From Alphaproteobacteria bacterium (lineage in GTDB: Bacteria; Pseudomonadota; Alphaproteobacteria; UBA8366; GCA-2717185), in NCBI GenBank assembly GCA_040905865.1, contig JBBDQU010000051.1, forward strand, positions 1-64,000: 64,000 nucleotides of DNA, in the 5' to 3' direction. The translations under genes and the position numbers were made by a program. The notes below the pieces were generated by a model. That model did no database searches, had not been told where the DNA came from, and was given only the letters and a program-made list of their open reading frames with translations. This document shows positions 35,202-45,118 of this stretch, one piece after another. Each line of letters opens with the position of its first letter. Positions within the stretch are counted from its first letter, which is position 1.

Positions 35202-36908
35202 TCAGTTGCGCGGATTCGCCTGGTAACGGGTGTTGCGCAGCAGCCGGCCGGGCAGCGCGCCCACATGCTTCCCGTCCTCCATCAGGACCCTGCCGTTGAC
35301 GATGGTCATGCGGATGCCTTCCGCCGGCTGGCGCATGCGCATGGCGCCGCCGGGGAAATCGTGCACCACTTCGTTCGGCAGCGGCCGCACCGTATCCGGG
35401 TCGAAGATCACGATATCCGCGACCTTGCCCGGCTGCAGCAGCCCGCGGTCGTGCAGCCCGAAGATATTGGCCGATTCGAAGGTCAGCCGCTTGATCGCGG
35501 TTTCCAGCGACATGGCCTTTTTCTCGCGCACCCACTCGGCCAGCAGCCTGGTGCTGTAGCCGAAGCCGGCCTGGAACTGCACATGCGCGCCGCCGTCGGA
35601 CAGGCCGATCAGCGCATTCGGATAGTTCAGGATTTCGGCGACCGCCGCCTCGTCCGCGTTGACCTCGCTCTGCAGGAAATCGGTGTCCAGGTTTTCCTCG
35701 ATGGCGAGGTCGAGCAGCGCGTCGATGACGCCCTTGCCCTGCGCCGCCGCAATCTCGCCGATGGTCTTGCCTTCCAGCCCCTTGTTCTTCGGCAGCACCG
35801 CGTTCGCCACGGCGATGTGGTCCCACCATTTCCTGGATATGCCGGTCGGGGTGAAGTCGATCTTGAACTCGACCGCCTCTTCATGAAGCTTCTTGCGGAT
35901 TTCCGGGTCCGCATAGGCGCGCAGCTTTTCCGCGTCCGACGCGATCAGGATCGGGTGCCAGGTCGGCAGCCCCCGGAAGGACTGGCAGTTGTGCATGTTG
36001 AAGAAATCGGTGATGGCGTTCGGCGTGCACATGGGATAGGCGCGGATGCCCCTGGCCACGGTCTCGTCGATCTTCTTCATCTGCTCCTTCCACTGCCCCG
36101 GATATTTCAGGTTGTGCAGCAGCGTGTTGTAGACGACGGGGCGCCCGGTGGCTTCCGACAGGCGGCTCATCAGGCCCGTCTTCACCTCCGACCCGTTGCC
36201 GCCGCCGCTCTGGATGATGCCGGTGCCCAGTTCGCGCAGCACGTCGCAGATGGCGAAAATTTCCTTTTCTTCCGCCCACAACGCCGGCACGGGTACGCCC
36301 TGCGGATCGAAATGCCCCGCATTGCGTGAAATCGACAGGCCCAGCGCGCCCGCCAGCATGCCGTCGCGGACGATGGTGCGCATCTGTTCGATCTCGTCAT
36401 CGGTCGCCGCGCGTTCCTGCGCCGCGTCGCCCATGACGTAGTAGCGGATGGCCGAGTGCCCCATCAGGTTGCCGACATTGACGCCGAGCCTGTTGTCCAG
36501 CACGTCCATGTATTCCGATACGCTTTCCCAGGAGATATCGACCTTGTTCAGCACGTCCATCGGGATCGCTTCGACATAGGACAGGAAGCCGGACAGTTTT
36601 TCCCGCGTGCCGGGCCGCACCGGCGCCAGCGATAGCGAGCAGTTGCCCAGGATGACCGAGGTGGCGCCGTGGTCGCAGGAATTGGAGCATAGCGGATCCC
36701 AGGTTACCTGCGCGTCGAAATGGGTGTGGTTGTCGATGAAGCCCGGCGCGACCACCAGCCCCTCGGCGTCGATTACCCGCTCAGCCGCGCCGCCCAGCTT
36801 GCCGATTTCGGCGATCTTGCCGTCCTTGATGGAAATGTCGCCGCGATACCCGGGCATGCCGGAGCCATCGATGATACGGCCATTGCGGATCAGGAGATCA
36901 TACGCCAT
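35202..36908 (-). CDS. N-acyl-D-amino-acid deacylase family amidohydrolase
   Basis: A 568-residue zinc-type amidohydrolase. It has the N-terminal beta segment YDLLIRNGRIIDGSG, metal motif GFIDNHTHFDAQVTWDPL, DHGATSVILGNCSLSLAPV, a late Asp in GLSDGGAHVQFQ and a C-terminal GALPGRLLRN. It is a close paralogue of the broken gene at 30825-32538. The start is the ATG at 36908 with GAAAGGA upstream; longer frames add unrelated sequence. D-aminoacylases hydrolyse N-acyl-D-amino acids, but this branch also contains enzymes of unknown amide or ureide substrates. Confidence 0.88.
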   Translation of the reverse strand: MAYDLLIRNGRIIDGSGMPGYRGDISIKDGKIAEIGKLGGAAERVIDAEGLVVAPGFIDNHTHFDAQVTWDPLCSNSCDHGATSVILGNCSLSLAPVRPGTREKLSGFLSYVEAIPMDVLNKVDISWESVSEYMDVLDNRLGVNVGNLMGHSAIRYYVMGDAAQERAATDDEIEQMRTIVRDGMLAGALGLSISRNAGHFDPQGVPVPALWAEEKEIFAICDVLRELGTGIIQSGGGNGSEVKTGLMSRLSEATGRPVVYNTLLHNLKYPGQWKEQMKKIDETVARGIRAYPMCTPNAITDFFNMHNCQSFRGLPTWHPILIASDAEKLRAYADPEIRKKLHEEAVEFKIDFTPTGISRKWWDHIAVANAVLPKNKGLEGKTIGEIAAAQGKGVIDALLDLAIEENLDTDFLQSEVNADEAAVAEILNYPNALIGLSDGGAHVQFQAGFGYSTRLLAEWVREKKAMSLETAIKRLTFESANIFGLHDRGLLQPGKVADIVIFDPDTVRPLPNEVVHDFPGGAMRMRQPAEGIRMTIVNGRVLMEDGKHVGALPGRLLRNTRYQANPRN

Positions 36909-37033
36909 CGGTTTTCCTTTCGATATGGAACACGCAACGCGAGCAGGTCGCCCGACCGGGCCGACCTGCATATTCAGCGCATAGCGCCCCGCGTCTGTCC
37001 AGCCCCCCAACGGACGGGGATCGACGGGACCCG

Positions 37034-37057
37034 AATCAGAAGCAGAATCAGAAGCAG
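37034..37057 (+). repeat. tandem 12-bp duplication at a stop codon
   Basis: AATCAGAAGCAG occurs twice in a row. The right copy covers the stop codon of the quinone oxidoreductase gene, so the duplication recreates its last codons and a second in-frame stop just downstream. Confidence 0.8.
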
Positions 37058-37986
37058 ATGACGAGCCGCCCTCGCGTGCCTCCGGCCTCGAGCCGCCGGT
37101 GCGCCTCGCCGGCGCGTTCCGGCGGGTAGGTCTCGGCCACGCGCAGGGTCAGCACTCCGGCTTCCGCCTGTTGCCGCAGCGTATCCAGCTTTTCCCATTC
37201 GCCGTCGTAATTGCGCACCTGGGTCGGCGCGAAGCGGATGCCGCGCTGGCCATCGCCCGTGAACCCCCGCACGGCCGTGAAGGCGCCGCCGTCGCGTACC
37301 GCCGGGATCGCCTTTTCGTTCAGCACCGCGCCATCCGCCAGCCCGTCGACCCCGTCGGGGAAATGGGCGCGGATACGCTCGGCCACGTCATCGCCACGGC
37401 GCACCACGATATCGGCGCCGAGCGATTTGACGAGCGCTTCATCGGCTTCCGAGGCATCGGCGATCACGGTCAGCCCCTCCGCCTTCGCCAGTTGAACGAC
37501 ATAGCCGCCATAGGCCCCCGCCGCCCCGGTCACCGCCAGCACCTGTCCCGGCTTCAGCGCCAGCAGGTCGAGCGACTGCCGCGCGGTCAGCCCGTTCATC
37601 GGCAGCGTGCAGGCCTGGACCGTCGTCGTACCCGCCGGAATACGGGTCACCGAGCGGGCATTCAGGACGATCTGCTCCCGGTACCCGCCATGATCGGCTT
37701 TCGGGACCACGATCGCCATGACCGCGTCGCCGACCTTCACGCCGGTATCGACGCCGTCGCCGACCTCGTCGACGATTCCGGCCACGTCCATGCCCGGCAC
37801 ATAGGGCGGCGGGTCGACCTTTTGCACTTCGGCGCGCGACCCGTTGCGGGCCAGCGTATCGGTCGGATTCACCGCCGCCGCCTGGACCCGGATACGCACT
37901 TGTCCGGGCCCCGCATGGGTCTCCGGCACCTCGACGACTTTCAGGACTTCGGGACCGCCATGGGTCATCAATCCAACTGCGCGCAT
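37048..37986 (-). CDS. zinc-independent quinone oxidoreductase (MDR family)
   Basis: A 312-residue NADPH-dependent reductase of the quinone oxidoreductase branch. The N-terminal GroES-like domain ([33 protein letters not shown]) lacks the zinc-binding cysteines of alcohol dehydrogenases. The Rossmann domain has [20 protein letters not shown], where GxxGxxG binds NADPH. It probably reduces quinones or enones to limit one-electron cycling. It is upstream of, and on the same strand as, the D-aminoacylase-family gene, 139 bp away. Confidence 0.88.
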   Translation of the reverse strand: MRAVGLMTHGGPEVLKVVEVPETHAGPGQVRIRVQAAAVNPTDTLARNGSRAEVQKVDPPPYVPGMDVAGIVDEVGDGVDTGVKVGDAVMAIVVPKADHGGYREQIVLNARSVTRIPAGTTTVQACTLPMNGLTARQSLDLLALKPGQVLAVTGAAGAYGGYVVQLAKAEGLTVIADASEADEALVKSLGADIVVRRGDDVAERIRAHFPDGVDGLADGAVLNEKAIPAVRDGGAFTAVRGFTGDGQRGIRFAPTQVRNYDGEWEKLDTLRQQAEAGVLTLRVAETYPPERAGEAHRRLEAGGTRGRLVICF

Positions 37987-38054
37987 CAGGATATCCTTTC
38001 GTTGGTGCAGAGGCCGACAGTCAATGACGCGGCGGCGCAGGCGTCAAGCCGGGC

Positions 38055-38153
38055 ACGGATCCCGCATGAAGTGCGGGATGACAGGTTATGTCGATTTTCC
38101 AGATGGTGGCAACTCTCGCCAACTGTCACCCCGCACCCGATGCGGGGTCCAGG
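38055..38153. repeat. REP-like palindromic doublet, left copy
   Basis: Two palindromic units face each other. Unit 1 has stem CCCGCA/TGCGGG (38061-38077) followed by ATGACAGG. Unit 2 is its inverted relative with stem CCCCGCA/TGCGGGG (38129-38147) flanked by TGTCA and TCCAGG. Their centres are 69 bp apart. It lies just 3' of the GIY-YIG gene and shares geometry and sequence with the right copy. Confidence 0.85.
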
Positions 38154-38176
38154 CACGTCTTTAGCGCGCCCGGCCG

Positions 38177-38464
38177 TCAGGCCGACAGTCCGCCGTACAG
38201 ATCCTTCCAGCCCGGATTTTCTCGTTCGATCAGTGCAACTTTCCACGCGCGACGCCAGCGTTTGATTTTCTTCTCCCGCAGAATGGCGTCCTCTATACGG
38301 CCATGCGTTTCGAAATAGACGAGATTCTTGACGCCATGTATTTGGGTAAAGCCCGCGACGAGGCCTTCGCGGTGTTCATAAACCCGACGGATGATGTCGT
38401 TGGTTACACCGGTGTACAGGGTACCGTATTTGCGGCTGGCGAGAATGTAGACGTAATAAGGCAT
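38177..38464 (-). CDS. GIY-YIG nuclease domain protein (small, URI-type)
   Basis: A 95-residue single-domain endonuclease-like protein. The two half-motifs are YYVYILAS (GIY position) and GTLYTGVTN (YIG position), followed by the catalytic Arg region DIIRRVYEHREG, the conserved KNLVYFE strand and a basic REKKIKRWRRAWKVALIERE helix. Such stand-alone domains are common in Alphaproteobacteria, with no settled role. The gene is bracketed by two matching REP-like doublets, and the tail of a second copy lies upstream, so it may be part of a dispersed repeat unit. Confidence 0.88.
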   Translation of the reverse strand: MPYYVYILASRKYGTLYTGVTNDIIRRVYEHREGLVAGFTQIHGVKNLVYFETHGRIEDAILREKKIKRWRRAWKVALIERENPGWKDLYGGLSA

Positions 38465-38504
38465 GGCAAGTGCCGTCCCTTATGGAACCTGGTGCGGTTG
38501 GACG

Positions 38505-38604
38505 CTGGATCCCGCATCGGGTGCGGGATGACAGGCATCGGAGACTGGCACCGGCCCGCGATACTTTCCAGACCCGTCACCCCGCACCCGATGCGGGGTC
38601 CAGG
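38505..38604. repeat. REP-like palindromic doublet, right copy
   Basis: It has the same layout as the left copy. Unit 1 has stem CCCGCA/TGCGGG (38511-38527) plus ATGACAGG; unit 2 has stem CCCCGCA/TGCGGGG (38580-38598) plus TCCAGG. The centres are 70 bp apart. The five-base loops TCGGG and CCCGA are complementary between units. The spacer sequence differs from that of the left copy, so only the palindromes and geometry are conserved. Confidence 0.85.
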
Positions 38605-38655
38605 CGCATCAACGGTGCGCCCGGCCGAGGTACACCGCCATACAGACCAGTCTTT
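38605..38655 (-). pseudogene. 3' tail remnant of a second GIY-YIG gene
   Basis: Next to the right doublet the minus strand reads CTGTATGGCGG, then GGCCGGGCGC. The intact gene's 3' end beside the left doublet reads CTGTACGGCGG (codons for LYGG), then GGCCGGGCGC. The order tail-then-doublet is the same in both places. The similarity is short (about 45 bp, imperfect), so this is suggestive rather than certain. Confidence 0.45.
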
Positions 38656-38663
38656 ACTCTTTT

Positions 38664-39704
38664 CTAAAACGTCAGTTCCTTCTCCCCCAGCGGCGCGAAA
38701 TACCCGTCCACCATCGCGTCGCTCACCTCGCCCAGCGTCGCGGGCTGCCATTGCGGCTTCTTGTCCTTGTCGACCAGCAGGGCGCGGACGCCTTCGAAGA
38801 AATCGTGGCCGGCCATGCAGTGCTGGCTGAGGCGGTATTCCATCATCATGCAGGCGTCGAAATCCAGCGATGCGCCCTCGCGCAGCTGGCGCATCGCGAT
38901 CTTCTGGCAGAGCGGGGATTTGTCCGCCATATGGTGCCGCATCCGGACGGCCCAGTCGGTGCCCTCGGCCGCCAGAGCGGCTTCGATTTCCTCGACACTA
39001 TTCTTCGAAAAGCAGCGGTCGATGGCTTCGCGCTCCGCTTCCAGCGCCGAGGGGCCCGGTTCGGCCGCGCGGGCAGCAAAGGCCATGTCGAGATCGGCGC
39101 CGCCGCGCAGATCGTCGATCAGGGAGTCGTGTTCGGCCACCGGAATCAGGCTGTCGGCGATGCCCGCATAGAGGCAGTCCGCCGCGTTCAGTCGCGCGCC
39201 GGTCAGCGCCAGATACAGCCCGATGGCGCCGGGACAGCGAGGCAGGAAATGCGAGCCGCCGACATCCGGGAACAGCCCGATACCGGTTTCCGGCATGGCC
39301 AGCATCGTCCGTTCGGTGACGACGCGGCAATGGCCGTGCACGGACAGCCCGACCCCGCCGCCCATCGTCACCCCGTGCATCAGCGCGATATAGGGCTTGG
39401 GGAAATGATGGATCAGCCGGTTCATCCGGTATTCGGTGCGGAAGAAATCCTCGCGCAGTGTATTGCCGGGTTCGTTGCGGGATTCGGCCACGGCCACCAC
39501 ATCGCCGCCGGCGCAGAAGGCGCGGTCTCCCGCCCCGCGGATGACCACCGCGCGGACGGATTCATCCACCGCCCATTCGGCCATCCGGTCATACAGCGTA
39601 TCGACCATGGCCATGGTCAGCGCGTTCAGCGCCTGCGGCCGGTTCAGGGTGATGACGGCGATGCCGTCGCGATTGTCGAAAAGGACGTCGGTGTTCCGGT
39701 TCAT
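38664..39704 (-). CDS. 3-hydroxyisobutyryl-CoA hydrolase (enoyl-CoA hydratase superfamily)
   Basis: A 346-residue crotonase-fold protein. The first oxyanion-hole block is [14 protein letters not shown] and the second is [37 protein letters not shown] contains the catalytic Glu and Asp typical of HIBCH rather than hydratases, and [15 protein letters not shown] near the C terminus is an HIBCH hallmark. It releases 3-hydroxyisobutyrate from its CoA ester in valine breakdown. Its start overlaps the upstream acyl-CoA dehydrogenase stop by four bases (ATGA). Confidence 0.92.
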   Translation of the reverse strand: MNRNTDVLFDNRDGIAVITLNRPQALNALTMAMVDTLYDRMAEWAVDESVRAVVIRGAGDRAFCAGGDVVAVAESRNEPGNTLREDFFRTEYRMNRLIHHFPKPYIALMHGVTMGGGVGLSVHGHCRVVTERTMLAMPETGIGLFPDVGGSHFLPRCPGAIGLYLALTGARLNAADCLYAGIADSLIPVAEHDSLIDDLRGGADLDMAFAARAAEPGPSALEAEREAIDRCFSKNSVEEIEAALAAEGTDWAVRMRHHMADKSPLCQKIAMRQLREGASLDFDACMMMEYRLSQHCMAGHDFFEGVRALLVDKDKKPQWQPATLGEVSDAMVDGYFAPLGEKELTF

Positions 39705-40849
39705 TCCTGCAGCAACCTTCTGGCTATGATGACACGCATGATTTCGTTGGTTCCTTCAAGGACCTGATGAACCCGCAGGTCGCGCACATGGCGTTCGACC
39801 GGGCAATCCCGCAGATAGCCGTAGCCGCCATGGATCTGCAGCGCTTCGTTGCAGATGGCGAAGCCGGCGTCGGTGGCGAAGCGCTTGGCCATGGCGCAGT
39901 ATTGCGTCGCGTCCGGGTCGCCCGCGTCCAGCGCGGCGGCGGCCTTGCGGATCATCAGCCGGGCGGCTTCCAGTTCGGTCGCCATGTCGGCCAGCTTGAA
40001 CTGCAGCGCCTGGAAATCCGCCAGCGGTCTGCCGAACTGTTTGCGCGATTTCAGGTGCTCCCGCGCGAGGTCGAGGCAGACCCCCGCCCCGCCCAGCGAA
40101 CAGGCGCCGATATTGAGCCGTCCGCCATCCAGTCCCTGCATGGCGATGCGGAACCCCTCGCCTTCCCCGCCGATACGGTTGGATACCGGCACGCGGCAAT
40201 CCTCGAAGATCACGGCGGCGGTTGGCTGGCTGTTCCAGCCCATCTTGCGTTCCTGCGCTCCGAAGCTGAGCCCCGGCGCATCCTTTTCCACCACGACGCA
40301 GGATATGCCCTTCGGCCCCGCTTCCCCGGTGCGCACCATGCAGAGATACAGGTCGGACGCCCCGCTGCCGGAAATGAACGCCTTGGACCCGTTGATCACA
40401 TAGTGGTCGCCGTCGTGCACCGCCCTGGTCCGCAGCGAGGCGGCGTCGGAACCGGCGCCGGGTTCGGTGAGGCAGTAGCTGGCGAACAGGTCCATCCGCG
40501 TCAGCCGGGGCAGGAATTTCGCGCGCTGGTCGTCGTTGCCGAAGCGGTCGATCATCCAGCTCACCATGTTATGGATCGACAGATAGGCCGCGGTGGAAAC
40601 GCAGCCGCCGGACAGCGCCTCGAACACCACCGCGGAATCCAGCCGCGACAGGCCCGAACCGCCATGTTCCTCACCCACATAAATGCCCGCCAGCCCCAGC
40701 GCCGCCGCCCGGCGCAGCGCGTCCTTCGGGAAAATCCGCTGCTCGTCCCATTCGGCGGCATGCGGCGCCAGTTCGGCGGCGGCGAAATTCCGCGCCATTT
40801 CCTGCACGGCGCGCTGGTCTTCGTCGAGGTCGCGGTCGGCGAGCGTCAT
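39701..40849 (-). CDS. acyl-CoA dehydrogenase, isobutyryl-CoA dehydrogenase type
   Basis: A 382-residue FAD enzyme with the family signatures [18 protein letters not shown] and [40 protein letters not shown] carries the catalytic Glu in the EGTNE motif. The start ATG (40849) has GGGAAGGAACACC upstream. Translational coupling to a 3-hydroxyisobutyryl-CoA hydrolase points to oxidation of isobutyryl-CoA to methacrylyl-CoA in valine catabolism. The enoyl-CoA hydratase between these two steps is not in the window. It is divergent from hemB. Confidence 0.92.
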   Translation of the reverse strand: MTLADRDLDEDQRAVQEMARNFAAAELAPHAAEWDEQRIFPKDALRRAAALGLAGIYVGEEHGGSGLSRLDSAVVFEALSGGCVSTAAYLSIHNMVSWMIDRFGNDDQRAKFLPRLTRMDLFASYCLTEPGAGSDAASLRTRAVHDGDHYVINGSKAFISGSGASDLYLCMVRTGEAGPKGISCVVVEKDAPGLSFGAQERKMGWNSQPTAAVIFEDCRVPVSNRIGGEGEGFRIAMQGLDGGRLNIGACSLGGAGVCLDLAREHLKSRKQFGRPLADFQALQFKLADMATELEAARLMIRKAAAALDAGDPDATQYCAMAKRFATDAGFAICNEALQIHGGYGYLRDCPVERHVRDLRVHQVLEGTNEIMRVIIARRLLQE

Positions 40850-40924
40850 GGTGTTCCTTCCCCCGGGGCTTGAGGCAATTCGAACCGGCGTTGCGGCATT
40901 GTAACCCCAACTCCCGCCCCGTAA

Positions 40925-41953
<1,029 letters not shown>

Positions 41954-41964
41954 CGGTGCATTCG

Positions 41965-43188
41965 ATGACAGTCACGATGGACGACATCCGCCAGGCCGCC
42001 GCGACGCTGGAGGGCGAGGTTGTCCGCACGCCGACCGTACATTCGCCCTCCCTGTCCGCCCTGACGGGCGCCGACGTCTTCCTGAAACTGGAAACGCTGC
42101 AGCGGACCGGTTCCTTCAAGGACCGGGGATCGCTGGTCAAGCTGAAGAGCCTGGACGCGGAACAGACCGCCCGCGGCGTCATCGCGGTATCCGCCGGCAA
42201 CCACGCGCAGGGCGTCGCCTATCACGCGCAGCGGCTGGGCATTCCGGCCACCATTGTGATGCCCGAAGGCACGCCGTTCACGAAGATCCGCCGTACCCGG
42301 GAGTTCGGCGCAGAGGTGCTGCTGCACGGGGACAGCGTCAATGCGGCGGAACCCTTCGCCAACGACCTGGCCGCCGAGCGGCGCCTGACATTCGTCCATC
42401 CCTATAACGACCCGAAAATCATTGCCGGGCAAGGCACAATCGGCATGGAAATTCTGGCCGATATGCCGGATCCGGACACGATCGTCGTGCCGGTCGGCGG
42501 CGGCGGAATCATTTCCGGGATCGCGATAGCCGCGAAACATATCCGCCCCGCTACCGAGGTCGTCGGCGTCGAGGCCGAACTTTACCCGTCCATGTACAAT
42601 ATGCTGCACGCGCTGGAGCCGCCGGTCGGCGGAGTCAGCCTCGCCGACGGCATTTCCGTCAAATCGCCCGGCGCCCTGACCCTTGCCATCGTGCGGGAAC
42701 TGGCCGCGGACATCCTGATCGTCAACGAGGCGGAAATCGAAACCGCCGTGCAGACCATGCTGACAACCGGCCGGACCGTCGCCGAAGGGGCCGGCGCCAC
42801 GCCGCTGGCCGCGCTCTGCGCCAATCCGGAACGTTTCACCGGGAAGCGGGTCTGTCTGGTCGTTACCGGCGCCAATATCGACGCGCGGCTGCTGGCATCC
42901 GCCCTGATGCGCGGCCTGGCCCGTTCCGGCCATATGGCGCGGCTGCGGGTCACAATTTCCGATCAGCCGGGCACCCTGGCGCGGGTCACCGGCGAGATCG
43001 CCCGCGCCGGCGGCAATATCGTCGAAATCCTGCACCAGCGCATGTTCTATGACGTGCCGCTGAAACTGGCCGAACTGGACGCCGTCGTCGAAACCCGGGA
43101 CGACGCCCATGCGCAGGAAATCATTGCGAAGCTCGAGGCCGCCGGCTTCCCGACCCGGCGGTTGCTGGATACCAATCGCCAGGGCTGA
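41965..43188 (+). CDS. threonine ammonia-lyase with C-terminal ACT domain
   Basis: A 407-residue PLP enzyme. The PLP lysine is in TGSFKDRG, the Gly-rich phosphate loop is [11 protein letters not shown], and [17 protein letters not shown] is the substrate loop. After about residue 325 an ACT-like domain ([20 protein letters not shown]) suggests allosteric control, as in the catabolic/biosynthetic hybrid family often annotated IlvA/TdcB. It deaminates threonine (or serine) to 2-oxobutyrate. The start is the ATG at 41965; a GTG at 41956 is also in frame. Probably co-transcribed with hemB. Confidence 0.92.
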   Translation: MTVTMDDIRQAAATLEGEVVRTPTVHSPSLSALTGADVFLKLETLQRTGSFKDRGSLVKLKSLDAEQTARGVIAVSAGNHAQGVAYHAQRLGIPATIVMPEGTPFTKIRRTREFGAEVLLHGDSVNAAEPFANDLAAERRLTFVHPYNDPKIIAGQGTIGMEILADMPDPDTIVVPVGGGGIISGIAIAAKHIRPATEVVGVEAELYPSMYNMLHALEPPVGGVSLADGISVKSPGALTLAIVRELAADILIVNEAEIETAVQTMLTTGRTVAEGAGATPLAALCANPERFTGKRVCLVVTGANIDARLLASALMRGLARSGHMARLRVTISDQPGTLARVTGEIARAGGNIVEILHQRMFYDVPLKLAELDAVVETRDDAHAQEIIAKLEAAGFPTRRLLDTNRQG

Positions 43189-43320
43189 ACCGGCACACGC
43201 GCTGTAAACACGCGAAATTGGCTGAAAGGGAACAGAATATTAACCATTTAGCGTATACTGTGCAGGCTGCGTTAACCATAACAGAACATTCGGGCTGTAA
43301 TCTCGCGGAACGGGGCGTAA

Positions 43321-44181
43321 ATGACTGTCATTGTCGGTATTCTTGTCGTAATCGGCTGCGTTGTCGGCGGATATATGGGCGCGGGCGGCCATATGGACGT
43401 GCTCTGGCAGCCGCTGGAATTCGTTATCATTGGCGGTGCGGGCATCGGCGGCCTGGTTATTTCCAATCCGCCCCATGTTCTCAAAGGCGTCGTCGCCGGT
43501 TATGGCAAGCTGTTCAAGGGCCCCAAATACAAGAAAGACGACTACCTGGAACTGATGACCATGCAGTATCAGGTCTTCCGCATGGCGCGCACCAAGGGCA
43601 TGCTGGCGCTGGAGCAACATGTGGAAAACCCGCATGAGAGCACGGTGTTCCAGGCGTTTCCAGGATTTCACGGCGACCATCACGCGGTCGATTTCCTGTG
43701 CGATTACCTGCGGCTGATGACGCTGGGCACCGATAACCCGCATGAAGTCGAAAACCTGATCGACGCCGAACTGGAACTTCACCATCACGAGGCGGAACAC
43801 GTTTCGCATGCAATGAACGCGATGGCGGAAAGCTTTCCGGGTCTGGGCATCGTCGCCGCCGTGCTGGGCGTCATTCATACCATGGGCTCGATCACGGAGC
43901 CGCCGGAAGTGCTCGGTCACCTGATCGGCGCGGCGCTGGTCGGCACCTTCGCCGGCATTCTGCTGTGCTACGGCTTCTTCGGCCCCATGGCGGCGGCGAT
44001 GAAGGGGATCCATGATGACGAGCATGTGTATTTCTCCTGCATAAAGGCGGGGCTGATCGCCCATCTGCAGGGCTATGCCCCGGCGGTAAGCATCGAATTC
44101 GCGCGAAAGGTATTATTGTCGCACCAGCGGCCGAGTTTCGCCGAAGTCGAGGAAGCCTGTGGCGAACTGCCGCCCGTATAG
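43321..44181 (+). CDS. motA: flagellar motor stator protein MotA
   Basis: A 286-residue inner-membrane protein with four helices: two near the N terminus (VIVGILVVIGCVVGGYMGAG; EFVIIGGAGIGGLVI) and two near residues 178-200 and 205-225 (FPGLGIVAAVLGVIHTMGSI; GTFAGILLCYGFFGPMA). The cytoplasmic loop between them is rich in His and acidic residues and carries the rotor-contacting Arg/Glu region. With MotB it forms the proton-driven stator unit. It is first in a motA-motB-motB cluster; a 132-bp leader precedes it. Confidence 0.93.
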   Translation: MTVIVGILVVIGCVVGGYMGAGGHMDVLWQPLEFVIIGGAGIGGLVISNPPHVLKGVVAGYGKLFKGPKYKKDDYLELMTMQYQVFRMARTKGMLALEQHVENPHESTVFQAFPGFHGDHHAVDFLCDYLRLMTLGTDNPHEVENLIDAELELHHHEAEHVSHAMNAMAESFPGLGIVAAVLGVIHTMGSITEPPEVLGHLIGAALVGTFAGILLCYGFFGPMAAAMKGIHDDEHVYFSCIKAGLIAHLQGYAPAVSIEFARKVLLSHQRPSFAEVEEACGELPPV

Positions 44182-44211
44182 TCCGGAAACGAGACCTGAA
44201 CGAACCTGACG

Positions 44212-45117
44212 ATGGCCGACGAAAAAGCACTCGAACCGATCTACATCAAGAAGAAGCTGAAGGCGAACCATGCGCCGCATGGGGGCGCGTGGAAGGTTGC
44301 CTATGCGGATTTCGTGACGGCGATGATGGCGTTCTTCCTGCTGCTGTGGCTGCTCAATGCCACCACCGACGAACAGCGCCAGGGCATCTCCAATTATTTC
44401 GAACCCGAGACCATCATTTCCGGCGACAAATCCGGTTCAAGCGGCATGTTCGGCGGGCTGGCGATCAACGCGGTGGGCACCCTGCGCTCCGCCGGTTCGC
44501 CGCCCAGCGTCTCCATCCCGCTTCCCACCGCCGGGGGACCGAAGACGCGGCAGGGCCAGGGCGAGGCGGTCCTGGTGTCCGAGGAACCCAACCCCGAAAG
44601 CGTCAATTTCGAGGCCCGCAAGCGCGAGGAGGAGGAATTCAACAAGGCCCAGGCGGACCTGCGGCTCGCCGTCGAACAGAGCGACGAAGCGAGGGCGTTT
44701 CAGGACAGCCTGCTGCTCGACAAGACCCCCGAAGGGCTCCGGATCCAGTTGATCGACCAGGAACGGGTTGCGATGTTCGAGGCCGGCAGCGCCCGGTTCA
44801 CGCCCTATTTCGAGGCTCTGCTCGAGGTCGTGACACGAATTGTCCGGCGGTTCCCCAATCCGGTGGAAATCAGCGGCCATACCGACGCCGAGCCGACGAC
44901 GCCCGACGCGGCCTATACAAGCTGGGAATTGTCCGGCGAACGGGCGAATGCCGCGCGCCGGGTCATGGTCGGCGCCGGCATGAATCCGGATCGTATCGCC
45001 GGCGTCGTCGGCCGCGCCGATTCCGACCCGCTGTTCCCCGCCGATCCGAAATCGCCGCGAAACCGGCGCATCAGCATCCTGCTGGTGCATCAGCAGCCGC
45101 CCGCGACGGACGGCTGA
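44212..45117 (+). CDS. motB: flagellar motor protein MotB, first copy
   Basis: A 301-residue protein. The short N-terminal segment with HGGAWKVAYADFVTAMMAFF contains Asp33, the proton-carrying residue, in a single membrane helix. A plug/linker region follows, and the OmpA-like peptidoglycan-binding domain (EISGHTDAEP, DPKSPRNRRISILL) is at the C terminus. A long charged linker (about residues 125-165) is predicted helical. It starts 30 bp after motA and ends 1 bp before a second motB. Confidence 0.92.
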   Translation: MADEKALEPIYIKKKLKANHAPHGGAWKVAYADFVTAMMAFFLLLWLLNATTDEQRQGISNYFEPETIISGDKSGSSGMFGGLAINAVGTLRSAGSPPSVSIPLPTAGGPKTRQGQGEAVLVSEEPNPESVNFEARKREEEEFNKAQADLRLAVEQSDEARAFQDSLLLDKTPEGLRIQLIDQERVAMFEAGSARFTPYFEALLEVVTRIVRRFPNPVEISGHTDAEPTTPDAAYTSWELSGERANAARRVMVGAGMNPDRIAGVVGRADSDPLFPADPKSPRNRRISILLVHQQPPATDG

Positions 45118-45118
45118 T

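Noticed and set aside
36974-37198. Short minus-strand frame downstream of the quinone oxidoreductase
   Set aside because: Out-of-frame reading of the oxidoreductase 3' end and its tandem 12-bp duplication, without a ribosome site.
43189-43320. TATACT at 43254-43259 as the motA promoter
   Set aside because: No acceptable -35 element lies 16-18 bases upstream, and flagellar genes often use other sigma factors, so the match is not informative.
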